Assembly: GCF_029851875.1 (NCBI RefSeq)
Contig: NZ_JARKVC010000036.1
Location: 1-56,692 of the forward strand
Source of the DNA: Actinomyces sp.
Lineage (GTDB): Bacteria > Actinomycetota > Actinomycetes > Actinomycetales > Actinomycetaceae
DNA length: 56,692 nucleotides
Direction: 5' to 3'
Shown here piece after piece: positions 17,145-26,001 of this stretch (position 1 is the stretch's first letter; each line of letters opens with the position of its first letter). Made by a program: the position numbers and the translations under genes. The notes beneath the pieces were generated by a model. It worked only from the letters and a program-made list of their open reading frames with translations, ran no database searches and was not told the origin of the DNA.

Positions 17145-18062
17145 TCAGACCTTGGTGTACTTCGACAGCGAGAAGGCCGAGGATGCCGCGGCCAGGACGA
17201 TCGCGGCTACCAGGAGCAGCGGCGCCAGGCGCAGTACGTCGGAGGTTGAGATGAAGGCAGTGGTGAAGCTGATGGACTGTGCCAGCCACTGCTCAACGAT
17301 GTAGCGCACGCCTGCCCACAGGCCCCCGACCGCCAGCAGGGCACCGACCAGGGCCGCCAGCGCCCCCTCCAGCATGAAAGGCAGCTGGATGAAGAGGTTC
17401 GAGGCTCCCACCAGGCGCATGATGCCGGTCTCCTTGGAACGGCTCATCGCGGACAGCCTGATCGTCGTCGTGATGAGCAGGACCGCCGCCACCGCCATGA
17501 TGGCGGCCAGCCCGCCCGTGATCCACGAGGCACGGTTCATCACCAGGAAGAGCGGCTCCAGGGTGGCTCGCTGGTCAACCACGCGCTCCACGCCGTCACG
17601 CCCCGTGAACTGCTCGGCGACCACCTGGTACTTCTCAGCGTCGATGAGCTTGATACGGAAGGACACCGGCATCATGTCCTCCGTCGCGTTACGGCCGATG
17701 TTGGTGCTGCCGTAAGCCTTCATGAAGTTCTCGTAGGCCTCGGCCTTGGACTCGATCGTGTAGCTCTTGACGTAGGGCTTGAGCGCGTCGGAGGTGACCA
17801 GGTCCTCGATCGCGTCGACCTGCTCCTCGGTAGCCTCCCCGTCCGCGCACTGCGCGTAGCTGGACGAGGGCGGGCACATGTAGACGCTGACCTCGACCTT
17901 GTCGTACCAGTCGCCCTTCATGGTGTCGATCTGCGCCTGCAGCAGGGCCGAGGCCCCGACGAAGAGGAGAGACACGAAGGAGACCAGGATGACCGAGATC
18001 GTCATCGCCAGGTGACGAGTGAGACCCTTGAGGGTCTCGGACATGATGAAACGGAATCGCAT
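17145..18062 (-). CDS. ftsX: Cell division protein FtsX
   Basis: Membrane partner of FtsE, 305 residues with four membrane segments: one near 20-45, a large extracellular loop (about 50-170) and three after RASWITGGLAAIMAVAAVLL. The loop contains a Cys pair (CPPSSSYAQC) like other actinobacterial FtsX proteins, where it contacts the hydrolase. It is cotranscribed with ftsE (12-base gap) and the downstream LytM gene. Confidence 0.94.
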   Translation of the reverse strand: MRFRFIMSETLKGLTRHLAMTISVILVSFVSLLFVGASALLQAQIDTMKGDWYDKVEVSVYMCPPSSSYAQCADGEATEEQVDAIEDLVTSDALKPYVKSYTIESKAEAYENFMKAYGSTNIGRNATEDMMPVSFRIKLIDAEKYQVVAEQFTGRDGVERVVDQRATLEPLFLVMNRASWITGGLAAIMAVAAVLLITTTIRLSAMSRSKETGIMRLVGASNLFIQLPFMLEGALAALVGALLAVGGLWAGVRYIVEQWLAQSISFTTAFISTSDVLRLAPLLLVAAIVLAAASSAFSLSKYTKV

Positions 18063-18074
18063 GCGAGGTCTCCT

Positions 18075-18764
18075 TCAGCGGTCCGAGCCGTAGACGCCAC
18101 GGGCCTGGTCGCGCACGACCTCCCCGGCCTTGAGCTCGATGACGCGCTTGCGCATCTGGTCGACGATCTCGTCGTCGTGGGTCGCCATGACCACGGTGGT
18201 GCCCTGGCGGTTGATCCGGTCGAGCAGACGCATGATGCCCACCGAGGTCGAGGGGTCAAGGTTGCCCGTGGGCTCGTCGGCCAGCAGGATCTTGGGCCGG
18301 TTGACCATGGCACGGGCGATCGCCACGCGCTGCTGCTCACCACCGGACAGCTCGTGGGGCTTGCGCTGCTCCTTGCCGCTCAGGCCCACCAGGTCAAGCG
18401 CCTCAGGAACAGCGGAGAGGATGTAGTGGCGAGGCTTGCCGATCACCTGGGAGGCCAGCGCCACGTTCTCCGTGACGGTCTTGTTCTCCAGCAGGCGGAA
18501 GTCCTGGAAGACGAACCCCATCTCCCGGCGCAGCTGAGGCACCTTCCAGGTGGAGACCTGGGACAGGTCCCGGCCCAGAACGTGAATACGCCCGGAGGTG
18601 GGGCGCTCCTCACGCAGGGTCAGGCGCAGGAAGGTCGACTTGCCCGACCCTGAGGCCCCGACGAGGAAGACGAACTCGCCACGCTCGATCTCAATGGTGA
18701 CGTCGTCGAGCGCAGGGCGTGCGCCTCGCTTGTAGACCTTGGACACGTGGTCGAATCGGATCAT
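18075..18764 (-). CDS. ftsE: Cell division ATP-binding protein FtsE
   Basis: 229 residues, exactly the family length when started at ATG 18764 ([11 protein letters not shown]), preceded by AGGAGA. Walker A (GASGSGKST), signature (LSGGEQQRV) and Walker B (ILLADEP) are intact. It drives FtsX conformational change at the septum to control cell-wall hydrolysis. Confidence 0.95.
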   Translation of the reverse strand: MIRFDHVSKVYKRGARPALDDVTIEIERGEFVFLVGASGSGKSTFLRLTLREERPTSGRIHVLGRDLSQVSTWKVPQLRREMGFVFQDFRLLENKTVTENVALASQVIGKPRHYILSAVPEALDLVGLSGKEQRKPHELSGGEQQRVAIARAMVNRPKILLADEPTGNLDPSTSVGIMRLLDRINRQGTTVVMATHDDEIVDQMRKRVIELKAGEVVRDQARGVYGSDR

Positions 18765-18904
18765 CGTCTGGTGCTCTCCTAGCCGACGTGGGCGCGGACA
18801 CGCCCAGTCCCGGCCACCGTAGCGAGGCTTCACGCGCGACCACGCGCAGACACGCGGGCGAGCGGTGTGGCAAGGGCCGCTCGCCATGGCGTAGGAACAG
18901 CCCT

Positions 18905-19399
18905 ATGACGTCTTCCTCCGCCGCCCTGCCTCGCCTGGACGAGGTCGTTGACCTCGGCTCCTGGTCCCGCTTCCAGCCGACGCTGGCACGTTTCCTTGAC
19001 GACTCCCCCTCCTGCTTCGGCGGCCTGACGATTCTGCTCACCGCCCCGGCGCCGGTGGTCACGCAGGAGTCGCTGCGCCAGCGGCGGGGCCTGCGCTCGC
19101 TCCTGCGCCGTGCTCCCGCGCTGGTCGCCTCCCAGGAGGTCCCCGGCGTGGTCCTGACCACCCGGGCCGACGACGTCGAGATCGCTCTACCGGTCCTGGA
19201 CGCCGTCGGCGCGGTCCTGCTGCCACCCCAGGCGCAGGAGGACCTGCAGGCTCTCGGGTGGCAGCAGCGCAGCGACGTCCTGGCACGGCTGCTGCCCGAT
19301 GGCACCAGCGCGGCGGAGGCGCTCGTCCGGGTCCTCATCGAGGTGCTGGAGGTGCCTCACCCGGCCGACCTCGACCACCTGGTGACGTCCCTGGGCTGA
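18905..19399 (+). CDS. Conserved hypothetical protein, possibly YbjN/chaperone-like fold
   Basis: 164 residues from ATG at 18905, which follows AGGAACA. Acidic, soluble, no signal peptide or membrane segment. The pattern LDEVVDLGSWSRFQPTLARFLDD ... VPHPADLDHLV is reminiscent of actinobacterial YbjN/type III chaperone-like domains, but I cannot assign it firmly. It is divergent from ftsE and convergent with the SSB gene. Confidence 0.6.
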   Translation: MTSSSAALPRLDEVVDLGSWSRFQPTLARFLDDSPSCFGGLTILLTAPAPVVTQESLRQRRGLRSLLRRAPALVASQEVPGVVLTTRADDVEIALPVLDAVGAVLLPPQAQEDLQALGWQQRSDVLARLLPDGTSAAEALVRVLIEVLEVPHPADLDHLVTSLG

Positions 19400-19406
19400 G
19401 ACGGGG

Positions 19407-20132
19407 TCACCCCAGGACGTAGGCAGGCTGCGCCTGCGCCTCCGGCTCGTCACCGACGGCGAGCGCTGCGAGCTCAGCGTCCTGTCCCGCCTCCTTCCCA
19501 CAGACCGGGTCGTCCTCCTCGCCCGGGCCCTCGTCAGGCCGCAACGTTCCGGCTTGCGGCTCCTGGGCCTCGTACTGGGTGACCTCCCACGGATCCGTCG
19601 GACTGGCACCAGCCCCCTGGGGACGCGACGGCGTCTCCTGCCCGGTCGCCTCGTCCTGGGTGCAGCCGGTCTCACCGGCCGACGGCGCCGCACCATCCTC
19701 CCCCACCTGCCTCACCTCGCCGCTCGTGGCGGGCTCGTCGGCCGAGACAGCCGAGTCGGCCGAACGGGTCAGAGGAGCGACCTTCATGAAGCGGCTCTCG
19801 CCGCGCGACAGGTCGTGTCCGCCGGTCGAGACCGTCAGGACGTTGGTCTGGCCGATCGTGCCGTTGTCCCGTTTCCAGCTCTCCTGGGTGAAACGCCCCA
19901 CGAGCACCACCGGGTCCCCTTTGTGCAGGCTCATCGCCAGGTTGCGGGCGAGGGTGCCCCACGCCTTGGCCGTGAACCAGAGAGTCTCTCCCTGCCGCCA
20001 GTCCTCGCCGACCCGGAAGGTCGGGGTGGTGGCCAGGCGGAAGTGGCAGTAGACACGCTCGTTGGCCGTGCGGATGAGGGTCGGGGTGGTGCCCAAGACT
20101 CCTTGGACGACGATGTCGATCTGACGAGACAT
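19407..20132 (-). CDS. Single-stranded DNA-binding protein paralogue
   Basis: 241 residues. Residues 1-115 form an SSB OB-fold (MSRQIDIVVQGVLGTTP; FRLATTPTFR; WFTAKAWGTLARNLAMSLHKGDPVVLVGRF). The tail is long, acidic and low in complexity, and ends AQPAYVLG instead of the acidic DDDIPF-like tip that recruits repair proteins, so this is probably a second SSB rather than the replicative one. ATG at 20132 follows AAAGGAG. Confidence 0.88.
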   Translation of the reverse strand: MSRQIDIVVQGVLGTTPTLIRTANERVYCHFRLATTPTFRVGEDWRQGETLWFTAKAWGTLARNLAMSLHKGDPVVLVGRFTQESWKRDNGTIGQTNVLTVSTGGHDLSRGESRFMKVAPLTRSADSAVSADEPATSGEVRQVGEDGAAPSAGETGCTQDEATGQETPSRPQGAGASPTDPWEVTQYEAQEPQAGTLRPDEGPGEEDDPVCGKEAGQDAELAALAVGDEPEAQAQPAYVLG

Positions 20133-20277
20133 GGTGGCTGCTCCTTTGGCTCCGTGAGCCAGCCGTGCGCTGGCTCACGCCCCACCGTGCCCGCTGTGCC
20201 CCAGCCGGCGCCACCAGGCGATTCGAGCCCTGTGGACAAGGGTGTCACGAGGGGCTCCTGTGGAGCCCGGGCAGCCC

Positions 20278-21726
20278 TCAGCGCTCCAGCGCCTGGCGCA
20301 GACGACGGTGCCGGTCCAGCACGCCGGAGGCTGGCTCGACCAGCCCCCGCGCCACCACGGCCTCCACCCGCTCCCGGACAGCGCAGGCGTACGCCTGCGC
20401 CTGCGTCTGGGCGCGACGGCGTCGAGCAGCGCGTGCCCACCACAGCGCGCCGACGGCGAGGAGAGCCACCACGGCCGGCATCCACACAGCGCCGCCTGTC
20501 AGGACGGCAGCCACCGCCCACGCCCCAGCCAGGACGAAGGCGGCCAGGCCTCCCCACCAGGCCAGGTCGATCCCTGTGGAACGCGAGGCCGGCAGGCGGA
20601 CCGAGGCCACGGCCTCGGCGGTCTGTGCCCCCAGGGCGTCAGCAGAGGCCACGACCGAGGCGACCGAGCGCGTCCACGCCGAGGGCATGCCCTGCGTGGT
20701 GTGGGCCAGCCACCGGGTGCGCGCCGCCTCGACCGCAGAGCGTGCCGGAGGCTCAGGACGTGCCAGCGCAGCCGGCAGCGCCTGAGCCAGGTTCAGGCGA
20801 ATCGAGTCAGTCACAACGGTGGCTCCCGAGGCCTTGACCAGCGTGTCCAGCAGCTCGATCCTCGGGGCCTGCGTGATCTCAACCGGCCGGGCCGCAGCCG
20901 CAGGAAGCAGGCGGGTGGCGATACGGTCCATCTCCGCCGTCGCCGTGCGGGCAGCGTTGGACTCCCGCTCCACCCGGTCCAGCAGGATCTGGCGCACAGC
21001 GGCGAGGTTGTCCCCCCGTACGGCAGAGACCGGGAGCACGGTGACGTCCTCCAGACCGTCCGCCACCAGCAGGCTGTGCACGTCATCCATGAGACGGTCT
21101 CGGCTGCCCTCGGGCAGGGTGTCGACCTGGTTGACCAGGATGAGCATGTCCTCCTGACGGGCGCCGAGCCCTCGCAGGTAGCCGTCGTGCAGGGCGGAGT
21201 CCGCGTACTTCTGGGGGTCCAGGACCCACACCAGCACGTCAGCCAGAGGCACCAGCCTGTCCACCTGCAGGGCGTGAGCCGCCGTCACCGAGTCGTAGTC
21301 GGGCACGTCCAGCAGGACCAGCCCGGCCAGCTCGTCCTGGTCCGCCCCGTCCAGAAGGGACTCCCGGCGAATACGCCGTTCCGGGTCCACCCCGAGGAAG
21401 GTCAGCAGCGCAGCGGCGTCATCGCCCCAGGTGCACGCGGCTGCTCGTGAGGTGGTGGGTCGACGCGCACCCACGTCAGCGAACTCCAGCTGGGTCAGGG
21501 CGTTGAACAGCGAGGACTTGCCCGAGCCCGTGCCGCCGAAGAGCGCGACCACCGTGTGGTCCACCCCCAGGGTCAGGCGCTCGGCCACCAGGTCCAGTGC
21601 CTGCCTGGCAGGAATGGCCAACGAGGCAGGAACCTCGGTCGGGCACTCGTCCAGGGCCTGGCGCAACGCCTCCAGACGGGCCTCGAGACGCTCGGCAGGA
21701 CTGACGTCAGCAGCGGTAGCAACCAT
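20278..21726 (-). CDS. Dynamin-like GTPase with C-terminal membrane segments (second of pair)
   Basis: 482 residues. GTPase motifs: G1 GGTGSGKSS (about residue 50), G3 LLDVPDYDS, G4 NQVD. The C-terminal third has a hydrophobic hairpin (LAAFVLAGAWAVAAVL and VVALLAVGALWWA) that would anchor it in the membrane. ATG at 21726 overlaps the upstream gene's TGA (ATGA) and has AGGAGG 6 bases upstream. It forms an operon pair with 21726-23327, resembling bacterial dynamin-like pairs that work as heteromers on membranes; that role is inference. Confidence 0.8.
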   Translation of the reverse strand: MVATAADVSPAERLEARLEALRQALDECPTEVPASLAIPARQALDLVAERLTLGVDHTVVALFGGTGSGKSSLFNALTQLEFADVGARRPTTSRAAACTWGDDAAALLTFLGVDPERRIRRESLLDGADQDELAGLVLLDVPDYDSVTAAHALQVDRLVPLADVLVWVLDPQKYADSALHDGYLRGLGARQEDMLILVNQVDTLPEGSRDRLMDDVHSLLVADGLEDVTVLPVSAVRGDNLAAVRQILLDRVERESNAARTATAEMDRIATRLLPAAAARPVEITQAPRIELLDTLVKASGATVVTDSIRLNLAQALPAALARPEPPARSAVEAARTRWLAHTTQGMPSAWTRSVASVVASADALGAQTAEAVASVRLPASRSTGIDLAWWGGLAAFVLAGAWAVAAVLTGGAVWMPAVVALLAVGALWWARAARRRRAQTQAQAYACAVRERVEAVVARGLVEPASGVLDRHRRLRQALER

Positions 21727-23327
21727 CACTCGCCTCCTGGGCGGACAAGGGGCGCCAGCTCACCCGCGCGCAGACGCAGCGAGGAGGCCAGCGAGGTGTC
21801 AGGGACGAGGCTGAGGGCTGCGCCCTGAGGAACCGCCTCGTGCAGAGCCTGAACCAGGACCTGGGCGAGTCTCTCACGCGCAGACTCCAGCTGCTCGGCC
21901 AGCCCCAGGCGCCTGGCGGCCTCAGCGCTGCCCTCGACCCCTGCCGCGCCAGCCAGGACCAGGTCCGTCACGGCGTCGCTGTCCAGCCCTTTGACCGGCT
22001 GTGCCGCCGTGGCGAGCGCGGCGCGAGTACCCTCGTCCCAGCGCGCAGCCGCCTCGTGCGGACTCGTCCCTGTCCCGAGCAGCCTGCTCGCAGCCTCCTG
22101 GGCACCGGCCTGTGTCCATGCCGCGACGGCCTGGCTCACGAGCTCGGTCCGCACGGCGGACAGCTGCAGCTCGATGACCTCCCGCAGGTCACCGGCCAGC
22201 TGGGCCAGCGCCGCAGCACGGGCCTTGGCCTTGCGACCCATCCAGCCTCGGCGCAGCGCCTTGCCCTGGGCCAGGGGTGCCAGAGGTGCTCCTGCCGAGG
22301 CCAGCGTGACCCACCTGGTCGCGGGCGCGCCCTCGCCGGCAGTGCGGCGCTCGACGTACTCGCGCAGCTGGGCCTCTGCCTGGGCCACGAGCTCCTGGCT
22401 GGTGTCTTCCAGGGCACGACCAGCCGTGTCCTGGGCGTCGACGGCGTCAGCCAGCTCCGTCAGGTCCGTACGCAGCCCGGTCCACAGGCTCTTGTCCGTC
22501 CGACGCATGAGGCCGGCGGCCCGGTGCCGTCCGGCGAGCAGGCTGAGCCAGTCGTGGACCTCGGCCACGTTGTCAGCGGGAAGCAGGCCCTCGTGCGGGC
22601 CGGCGTCAGCAACGACGAAGAAAGGAGCCTCGGACAGCCCGAGCGTCTCCAGCCGGCCGATGAGGTCCCGGCGGACCTCAGGCAGCACCTTGGCCGGGGC
22701 CCGGTTGAGCACGACGGCGATCGGAGTGCCACGACCGGCCGCGTCCTCCAGGGTCGTCCACGGGGTCAGGTCCCCGTAGCGGGCCGCGGTGGTGACAAAG
22801 AGCCACAGGTCTGCGGCCTCCAGGAGCCGCGAGGCCAGAGCCCGGTTGGCCTCCTGCACCGAGTCCAGGTCCGAGGCATCGATGAGAGCCAGGCCTGCAG
22901 GCACCGACTCCGAGGTGACCAGGTGGCAGACCTCCGCCACAGGGTGGTCCTGGAAGGCCTCGGCGTCCTCAGGGTTGACCACGAGCACGGGGGTGCGAGT
23001 AGTGGGCCGGAGAACTCCGGCCACCGAGACCTCAGTGCCCAGGACGGAGTTGACCAGGGTGGACTTGCCCGCGCCTGTCGAGCCGCCGACGACGACGACG
23101 GCTGGAACGTCCGCGTCCTGGAGACGCGGCAGGACGTGGTCGCGGATCTGCCCGGTCAGGCTGGCACGCAGGCGACGGGCCTGCGCCACGCCGTCGGCCT
23201 CCAGGGTGAGGTCAAGGCCGTCAAGGTCGCGAACCGTGTGAGTCAGGATGTCGATCAGCCGCCCGCGGCTCAGCGTCCAGGGGCGATCGCCCTGTCCGGC
23301 AGGGGAAGGGAAGACGGTTGAGGCCAT
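21726..23327 (-). CDS. Dynamin-like GTPase (first of pair)
   Basis: 533 residues: G1 GGSTGAGKST (about 81-90), switch Thr near RPTTRTPV, G3 LIDASDLDS, G4-like LNRAP. The remainder is helical with a basic segment (GKALRRGWMGRKAKARA), probably the stalk or tip. No clear membrane helix. It is coupled to the downstream GTPase. In the uninterrupted chromosome this gene lies next to the tRNA-Arg gene used by the prophage. Confidence 0.78.
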   Translation of the reverse strand: MASTVFPSPAGQGDRPWTLSRGRLIDILTHTVRDLDGLDLTLEADGVAQARRLRASLTGQIRDHVLPRLQDADVPAVVVVGGSTGAGKSTLVNSVLGTEVSVAGVLRPTTRTPVLVVNPEDAEAFQDHPVAEVCHLVTSESVPAGLALIDASDLDSVQEANRALASRLLEAADLWLFVTTAARYGDLTPWTTLEDAAGRGTPIAVVLNRAPAKVLPEVRRDLIGRLETLGLSEAPFFVVADAGPHEGLLPADNVAEVHDWLSLLAGRHRAAGLMRRTDKSLWTGLRTDLTELADAVDAQDTAGRALEDTSQELVAQAEAQLREYVERRTAGEGAPATRWVTLASAGAPLAPLAQGKALRRGWMGRKAKARAAALAQLAGDLREVIELQLSAVRTELVSQAVAAWTQAGAQEAASRLLGTGTSPHEAAARWDEGTRAALATAAQPVKGLDSDAVTDLVLAGAAGVEGSAEAARRLGLAEQLESARERLAQVLVQALHEAVPQGAALSLVPDTSLASSLRLRAGELAPLVRPGGE

Positions 23328-23493
23328 GGTCCAAGATTAGGGGACACCGCGGACGTTAACGGCATTGACCCCGCCTACCGGCCCCTCATGCTGCTGAGGA
23401 GGACAGGACGGCCATCACACGCCCCCGGTGCCGTGCACGAGGCTCCGGCCGCTCAGCCGCGTCAGGCTCTGCTGCCCAAGCGCCGCACGAGAC

Positions 23494-23535
23494 GTGGTGC
23501 CCCCGCCCGGACTCGAACCGGGAACCTGCGGATTA
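23494..23535. other. attL, displaced 3' fragment of tRNA-Arg
   Basis: 42 bases identical to 41124-41165, holding the reverse complement of the TPsiC arm, acceptor 3' strand and CCA of tRNA-Arg. No 5' half is present, so this is not a working tRNA gene. Bases to the right (from 23536) belong to the phage. Confidence 0.95.
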
Positions 23536-23556
23536 CACGGCATGGGGGCTGGCAGC

Positions 23557-23712
23557 GTGAGCGGGTACGCAGACTTCGAGCGAGAGTTTGACGAAGCCAT
23601 GGACTCCCTGGCCCCGCTCCTCGAAGAGTTCGCACGCAGACACCCTGAGTACGTAGCCGGTACGCCGGAGTACGAGGGACGCTATGAGGGCGAGCAAGGC
23701 TCGCTCTTCTAA
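23557..23712 (+). CDS. Small acidic phage protein between attP and int
   Basis: 51 residues from GTG at 23557 (SGYADFEREFDEAMDSLAPL); ATG at 23542 would add five residues. Acidic and helical, no known domain. In the excised circle the extended repressor frame ends with TGA at 23558-23560, giving a GTGA overlap with this start. That supports a repressor-ORF-int operon in the viral form and makes GTG the better start. It could be an excisionase-like partner, but no HTH is seen. Confidence 0.6.
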   Translation: MSGYADFEREFDEAMDSLAPLLEEFARRHPEYVAGTPEYEGRYEGEQGSLF

Positions 23713-23745
23713 CAACCTGGCTACCAGGTGCGCAGGGAAATTTCT

Positions 23746-24591
23746 GTGCCCAGTGTGACGGTTGGGGCAGGCGTGACTGCGACATGGGAAGAGGCGATCG
23801 AGCAGTGGCGTACCGTCCTCACAGCGGGCGGGTACCCGGCAAGCACTATCCGGCTCCGTACCGGGTGGGTGCGTCGTATGGGCAGGTGGGTGGGAGCAGG
23901 TCCCTGGGAGATCGAGGAGGACGACCTCACCGCGTGGGGAGGGGCGCATGAGTGGGCGCGCAACACACGTCGTGCCGCCTACGCCTCAGTCACAAAGTTC
24001 TACGCGTGGGCCGAGAGGGCCGGGCACGTCGAGCGCTCCCCCGCAGCGGGCCTGCCCACGGTCAGGCAGGCAGGCCCGCGCCCGCACCCATGCCCGGAGA
24101 ACGTGATCAGCCAGGCCCTGGCACAGGCCGATGAGGAGACAGGCCTTATGATCCGCCTGGCCAGCGAGGCGGGTCTGCGACGCGGCGAGGTCGCACGAGT
24201 CCACGCCCACGACCTCATCGACGACCTCATCGGTCGCTCCCTCATCGTGCACGGCAAGGGTGGCAAGGAGCGGACAGTGCCTCTGTCCGATGACCTGGCG
24301 GGCGCCGTGGCCGCCAGGTGCAGGGCAGCCAGAGGCTGGGCCTTCCCTGCCCGCTTCGGCGACGGCCACATGACCGCCGGGGCCGTGGGCGACCGGGTGA
24401 GCGAGGCGCTGGGAGACGGGTGGACCATGCACAGCCTGCGCCACCGGTTCGCGTCCCGTGCCTACGGGATCACCGGTGACGTGCTGGCCGTGCAGGCGAT
24501 CCTGGGCCACGCCAGCCCTTCGACGACGCTCACCTACGTCGTCGTGGAGCCGGACAGGCTCAGGCGGGCCGTGATGGCCGTCGCTGCCTAG
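23746..24591 (+). CDS. int: Phage tyrosine integrase with degron-like C-terminus
   Basis: 281 residues from GTG at 23746 (AGGGAA 7 bases upstream); GTG at 23728 is an alternative. The N-terminal SAM-like core-binding domain covers about 12-100. Catalytic residues are present: R145 (GLRRGE), K171/K174 (HGKGGKE), H229 and R232 (HSLRH), H255 (LGHASP) and Y264 (TLTYVVVE). It recombines attP with the tRNA-Arg attB and lies beside attL. The protein ends RRAVMAVAA; AVAA resembles ssrA-type tails recognised by ClpXP. The stop overlaps the convergent tail gene's stop in CTAG. Confidence 0.93.
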   Translation: MPSVTVGAGVTATWEEAIEQWRTVLTAGGYPASTIRLRTGWVRRMGRWVGAGPWEIEEDDLTAWGGAHEWARNTRRAAYASVTKFYAWAERAGHVERSPAAGLPTVRQAGPRPHPCPENVISQALAQADEETGLMIRLASEAGLRRGEVARVHAHDLIDDLIGRSLIVHGKGGKERTVPLSDDLAGAVAARCRAARGWAFPARFGDGHMTAGAVGDRVSEALGDGWTMHSLRHRFASRAYGITGDVLAVQAILGHASPSTTLTYVVVEPDRLRRAVMAVAA

Positions 24592-25424
24592 GTGGTGGTC
24601 TTTTCCAGGGTGTCCAGGCGGGTCATGACGTCGATGAGGGCCTGGCTGATGCTGCTTACGTGCTCGTCTGCGACGGCTCCGGCTAGGGAGCGTATGGGGC
24701 CGCCGATGTCGCGCAGGTACTGGGCGAGGGTGGTGATCGCCTCGGTCAGTCCCATCTGGCGCGCGGTGGTGTCCCCGGCCCCCAGGTCGGGGTCGGTCTG
24801 GCCCGGCGTCCACACCTGGTAGGGGCCGGTGACCAGGCTGGCGATCGCCTCGTCGATCTGCTGGATGGTGTCCTTCTCGAGTATGTCGATGCGGTTGGTG
24901 GCGGCCGTGGCCTGGAGGCTGGCCTGGCCGATGGCGTCCATGACGTCGGTGAGCTGCTGGCCGACCTCGGTGGTGATGGCGTCGATGCGGGTGGTGAGGG
25001 TGTCCAGGTCGGTGCGTAGCTGTGTGGCCCAGTGCGGGGGCTGGGGCGGGGTGTCGGTGGGCGGGGTGTGTGTGGGTGTGAGGGTGGTGATGTCCACGCT
25101 GCCTCCTGGGGGCAGGTGGGTGTCCACGGCCCAGGTGGCGGGGGTGCCGGTCAGGCGCACGCGGGTGGTCCACTCTCCGGTGACGACCTCGGCCCAGGGG
25201 CGTGTCAGGCCGGTGGCGGGGTCGGGTGAGGTGATGCGTCCGTCCTCGTCGAGGTCCAGTCGGGCGGGGGTGATGAGGGCGGGTGGCTGTCCGGGGGCGG
25301 CTGGCAGGGGTGGTAGGGGGGTCAGGGTGATCACGGCCCCTGGGGTGGGGCGTGCGGTGGCGTCCAGGACGCGGCCGGTCAGCCGGCACGTCGCCGGGGC
25401 CGTGCCTGTCACGGTGTCGGTCAC
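24588..25424 (-). CDS. Phage tail/fibre-like structural protein
   Basis: 278 residues. The N-terminal part (about 1-110) looks like a beta-rich carbohydrate or Ig-like domain (RLTGRVLDATARPTPGAVITLTP). A Thr/Pro-rich hinge follows, then a long coiled coil (about 140-278) with heptads such as LRTDLDTLTTRIDAITTEV. This fits a trimeric fibre or tail-tip protein at the end of the structural operon. Function by position and composition only. Confidence 0.5.
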   Translation of the reverse strand: MTDTVTGTAPATCRLTGRVLDATARPTPGAVITLTPLPPLPAAPGQPPALITPARLDLDEDGRITSPDPATGLTRPWAEVVTGEWTTRVRLTGTPATWAVDTHLPPGGSVDITTLTPTHTPPTDTPPQPPHWATQLRTDLDTLTTRIDAITTEVGQQLTDVMDAIGQASLQATAATNRIDILEKDTIQQIDEAIASLVTGPYQVWTPGQTDPDLGAGDTTARQMGLTEAITTLAQYLRDIGGPIRSLAGAVADEHVSSISQALIDVMTRLDTLEKTTT

Positions 25425-25783
25425 GGTGTCTCCTGTGGCTGTCGTGGTGGGTGGGTGTGGTCTAGGTGGCGGACGGCCTGCTCCAGGTGGCGGATGCGGG
25501 CGGCGTGGTCGGTGTGGGTGGCGTCGGCCGTGCGGCGCATGTCGCCCATCTCGTGGCCGATGCGGTGGTCCAGGGACTCCACGCGGGCGGCCAGGGTGGT
25601 CACCTGGGCCTCGGTGCGCCGCACGGAGTCGGCCAGGGAGGTGCCGTGGTTGGGGGTGACGGCGGCGCGTACGGCGGTCATGTCGTCGTCGCGGCGGCGC
25701 AGGGCGCGGGCTGCTGTCAGGGCGGCGGCCAGGCCGCCCAGCCCTCCCAGGGAGGACAGGGCGGCCACGACGTCACCGATCAC
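25421..25783 (-). CDS. Small membrane/coiled-coil phage protein (DUF2746-like)
   Basis: 120 residues from GTG at 25783, which overlaps the holin stop (GTGA). One hydrophobic N-terminal segment (VVAALSSLGGLGGLAAALTAARAL) and a C-terminal coiled coil (TLAARVESLDHRIGHEMGDM). Similar small proteins sit in the lysis cassettes of actinobacteriophages; it may help or regulate lysis. Confidence 0.55.
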   Translation of the reverse strand: MIGDVVAALSSLGGLGGLAAALTAARALRRRDDDMTAVRAAVTPNHGTSLADSVRRTEAQVTTLAARVESLDHRIGHEMGDMRRTADATHTDHAARIRHLEQAVRHLDHTHPPRQPQETP

Positions 25784-26001
25784 CGGTCGGACCCGGTGCC
25801 GGGGCGGTAGGCGGTGCCCAGGGCGGCCACGCCAGCGCCGAGGGCCGCTGCGGCGAGGTTGGTCCAGGCGGCGGTCTGCTCGCCGTCGATGAGGCCGTAG
25901 GCCACGGCCAGGGCGATCAGGGCCAGGGCGACGGGGTAGGCGCGGCGCCGCACGGCGGGGCTGACCAGGGGCGGGCGGGTGGGGTCGGTGTGGCGGCTCA
26001 T
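25780..26001 (-). CDS. Putative holin
   Basis: 73 residues with two membrane segments (YPVALALIALAVAYGLI and NLAAAALGAGVAALGTAY) separated by a short polar turn, basic N-terminus, directly after the endolysin gene and overlapping it (ATGA). The size, topology and place fit a class II holin, which makes membrane holes for the endolysin. Confidence 0.7.
   Translation of the reverse strand: MSRHTDPTRPPLVSPAVRRRAYPVALALIALAVAYGLIDGEQTAAWTNLAAAALGAGVAALGTAYRPGTGSDR

Noticed and set aside
23494..23570. Second tRNA-Arg gene at the left prophage end
   Set aside because: Only the 3' 41 bases are tRNA-like; the anticodon and 5' half are absent. It is the attL fragment.
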